In this document: positions 62,944 through 64,000 of the stretch, piece after piece
Position numbering within the stretch: the stretch's first letter is position 1
How the letters are laid out: every line of letters starts with the position of its first letter
Source: Flavobacterium antarcticum DSM 19726
GTDB lineage: Bacteria > Bacteroidota > Bacteroidia > Flavobacteriales > Flavobacteriaceae
Length of the DNA stretch: 64,000 bases
Reading direction: 5' to 3'
NCBI RefSeq assembly: GCF_000419685.1
Contig: NZ_ATTM01000006.1
Coordinates: 186,001 to 250,000, forward strand
Made by a program: the position numbers and the translations under genes
Notes under the pieces: model-generated
Seen by the model: only the letters and a program-made list of their open reading frames with translations
The model's database searches: none
Told to the model about the DNA's origin: nothing

Positions 62944-63333
62944 TTAAGCTAAACGCTCTACACTCATAATTTCAAGTGTCTTCTGCTCGTTATTGAAATT
63001 CCAATTGATGATGTCACCAATTTTACATCCCACAAGTGCAAGACCCATCGTACTTAAAATAGATTCTGTATTATTACGACGTTTTGCCCGATCTGGTGCA
63101 ACAAACGTATACACCTCTTCTTCGTTCGTTTCCGTGTTTTTAACTACTACTTTAGCGTCAACAGTAACAATATCCATTGGCAGGTTTTTTCTTGTAACTT
63201 GTTTTGCCTTTTTCAATTGGATTTTTAAAGCTTCTTCTTCTTCAACAGTCGCTTTTTTTCTTCGGATATGGTCTTTAATTAAATCGTAAATACCTGTAGT
63301 CAATAAAATTTCTTGTTCAGTTTCTTGTAACAT
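62944..63333 (-). CDS. GreA/GreB family elongation factor
   Basis: A 129-residue protein. The N-terminal 50 residues are helical and charged. The C-terminal 80 residues form an FKBP-like Gre domain with VAPDRAKRRNNTESILSTMG and ALVGCKIGDIINWNF (the 'GK..GD' turn of Gre factors). It is shorter than GreA (about 158 residues), and its coiled coil is too short for full secondary-channel entry. It may be Rnk-like. Cytosolic. Confidence 0.8.
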   Translation of the reverse strand: MLQETEQEILLTTGIYDLIKDHIRRKKATVEEEEALKIQLKKAKQVTRKNLPMDIVTVDAKVVVKNTETNEEEVYTFVAPDRAKRRNNTESILSTMGLALVGCKIGDIINWNFNNEQKTLEIMSVERLA

Positions 63334-63774
63334 GTTCTAATTTTTTTGTACCAATACTTTTGAAGCTTTTTTAACAAACACCCAAACATTCTTGTTCCCA
63401 AATCTTTAAATCGGGACAGAACGCTAAAATTTGGCTTCGGTAAGCTATTGATGGTTTAAATAATATAAAGGAATCGGAAGGATCTCCCTGTCTTGGGTAC
63501 GACAGGGCTTACTTTATAAACTCTTTAGAACTTTTTAGAAATGAGTCGTCGTGTAAGTGGGACAATGAAATTAAAAGTCCAAATACAACCGGGTTTAAAG
63601 TAGCATAAAAATAGTGATTCATTGCTTTCTTAAATGACCACGCAAGATACGACAATATTATGTAGAACAAAGGGTTTTAACAATTTGATAGCATCTCCAA
63701 GAAGTCAAAAAGCGGCGTTTAAATGCACTTGCAAATAACTAGTGAAATCAAAATTCGAAAAATACAAGTGCAGT
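63334..63774. other. 441-base stretch without a clear gene
   Basis: No frame of useful length, RNA gene or repeat is visible. It separates the Gre-like gene from the 3' end of a histidine kinase, both on the minus strand. Confidence 0.5.
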
Positions 63775-64000
63775 TTAACGGTACAATTTTAGTTCAACGG
63801 TAAAGGTAACTCCACGATTCAAACCAGCACTTTCAGCAATAATCGTTCCTCCAAACCGTTCTATAATTTGACGTGTAAGGTATAAGCCAATTCCGGGAGC
63901 ATAATCTTCTTCATTCGCACTAACTGAATTAAAAGTGGTAAAGATCTGTTCAGCTTGTCCAGATTCAAAACCAAGACCTGCATCTTTTACATGAACCATC
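63775..64000 (-). CDS. Histidine kinase, C-terminal ATPase part (cut by window edge)
   Basis: About 75 residues of a HATPase_c domain are visible: VKDAGLGFESGQAEQIFTTF (G1 box variant), GIGLYLTRQIIERFGG (G2 box) and a final GVTFTVELKLYR. The frame is open at the window edge, and the apparent ATG at 63999 is internal. The full kinase lies beyond the window. Confidence 0.85.
   Translation of the reverse strand, partial: MVHVKDAGLGFESGQAEQIFTTFNSVSANEEDYAPGIGLYLTRQIIERFGGTIIAESAGLNRGVTFTVELKLYR

Noticed and set aside
1..64000. tRNA, rRNA, CRISPR arrays or prophage
   Set aside because: I found no cloverleaf-like segments, rRNA signatures, spaced repeats or phage structural genes by reading. A covariance search was not possible here.

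Overview
The window reads as chromosome of a member of the Flavobacteriaceae, most likely a Flavobacterium or close relative. The evidence is a low G+C content, TAnnTTTG -7 promoter elements, frequent TTG and GTG starts, a gliding-type (T9SS type B) C-terminal sorting domain, and families that are largely Bacteroidetes-specific (DUF3667, DUF5606, fused CcoN-CcoO, CCC-motif protein). No rRNA, tRNA, CRISPR array, integrase or transposase was seen.

Layout. 1-8.1 kb: end of a menaquinone locus (menI thioesterase overlapping a cut-off menF), a beta-helix lipoprotein, the large purL, and a few small household genes. 8.1-13 kb: an outer-membrane beta-barrel and a 1005-residue TPR protein. 13.2-23 kb: ftsE followed by a surface-polysaccharide cluster with five glycosyltransferases, a Wzx-like flippase, and the FdtA/aminotransferase/acyltransferase set expected for a 3-amino-3,6-dideoxyhexose. 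23-25 kb: a secreted T9SS type B protein. 25-31.6 kb: TRIC channel, RDD protein, and the SpoIIM-DUF4129-DUF4350-MoxR-DUF58 operon. 31.6-35 kb: a palindromic repeat, a TrmH methyltransferase whose 3' end is duplicated around an inserted esterase lipoprotein, then hemN. 35-38.4 kb: a YhcG-type nuclease gene with two palindromes in its coding sequence, a DUF819 membrane protein, and an orphan nucleotide-cyclase-fold protein. 38.5-47.9 kb: a complete cbb3 oxidase cluster (SafE, ccoH, ccoG, ccoP, ccoQ, ccoNO, ccoS, ccoI) with a divergent Crp/Fnr regulator. 47.9-55.6 kb: mazG, DUF5606, def, FUSC, a higBA pair, ruvX, a cysteine desulfurase and a duplicated-domain lipoprotein. 55.7-64 kb: an Smr protein, small membrane proteins, rocD, osmC, a coiled-coil-repeat histidine kinase, a cupin, a GreA/GreB-like factor, and a cut-off histidine kinase.

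How the genes work together. The clearest functional unit is micro-oxic respiration. The Fnr-like protein, ccoI, the ccoSNOQPGH operon and the distant hemN all carry the same 14-bp dyad (ATGAY-N4-RTCAT). At the three putative target promoters the dyad centre lies exactly 36.5 bp from the last base of the -7 element, and at the regulator's own promoter it lies much closer. This suggests activation of the targets and autorepression of the regulator.

The candidates for something undescribed are the orphan cyclase-fold protein at 37.6 kb, the esterase insertion in trmH, and the palindromes inside the YhcG-type gene. All functions here are assigned by reading motifs. No database search was run.
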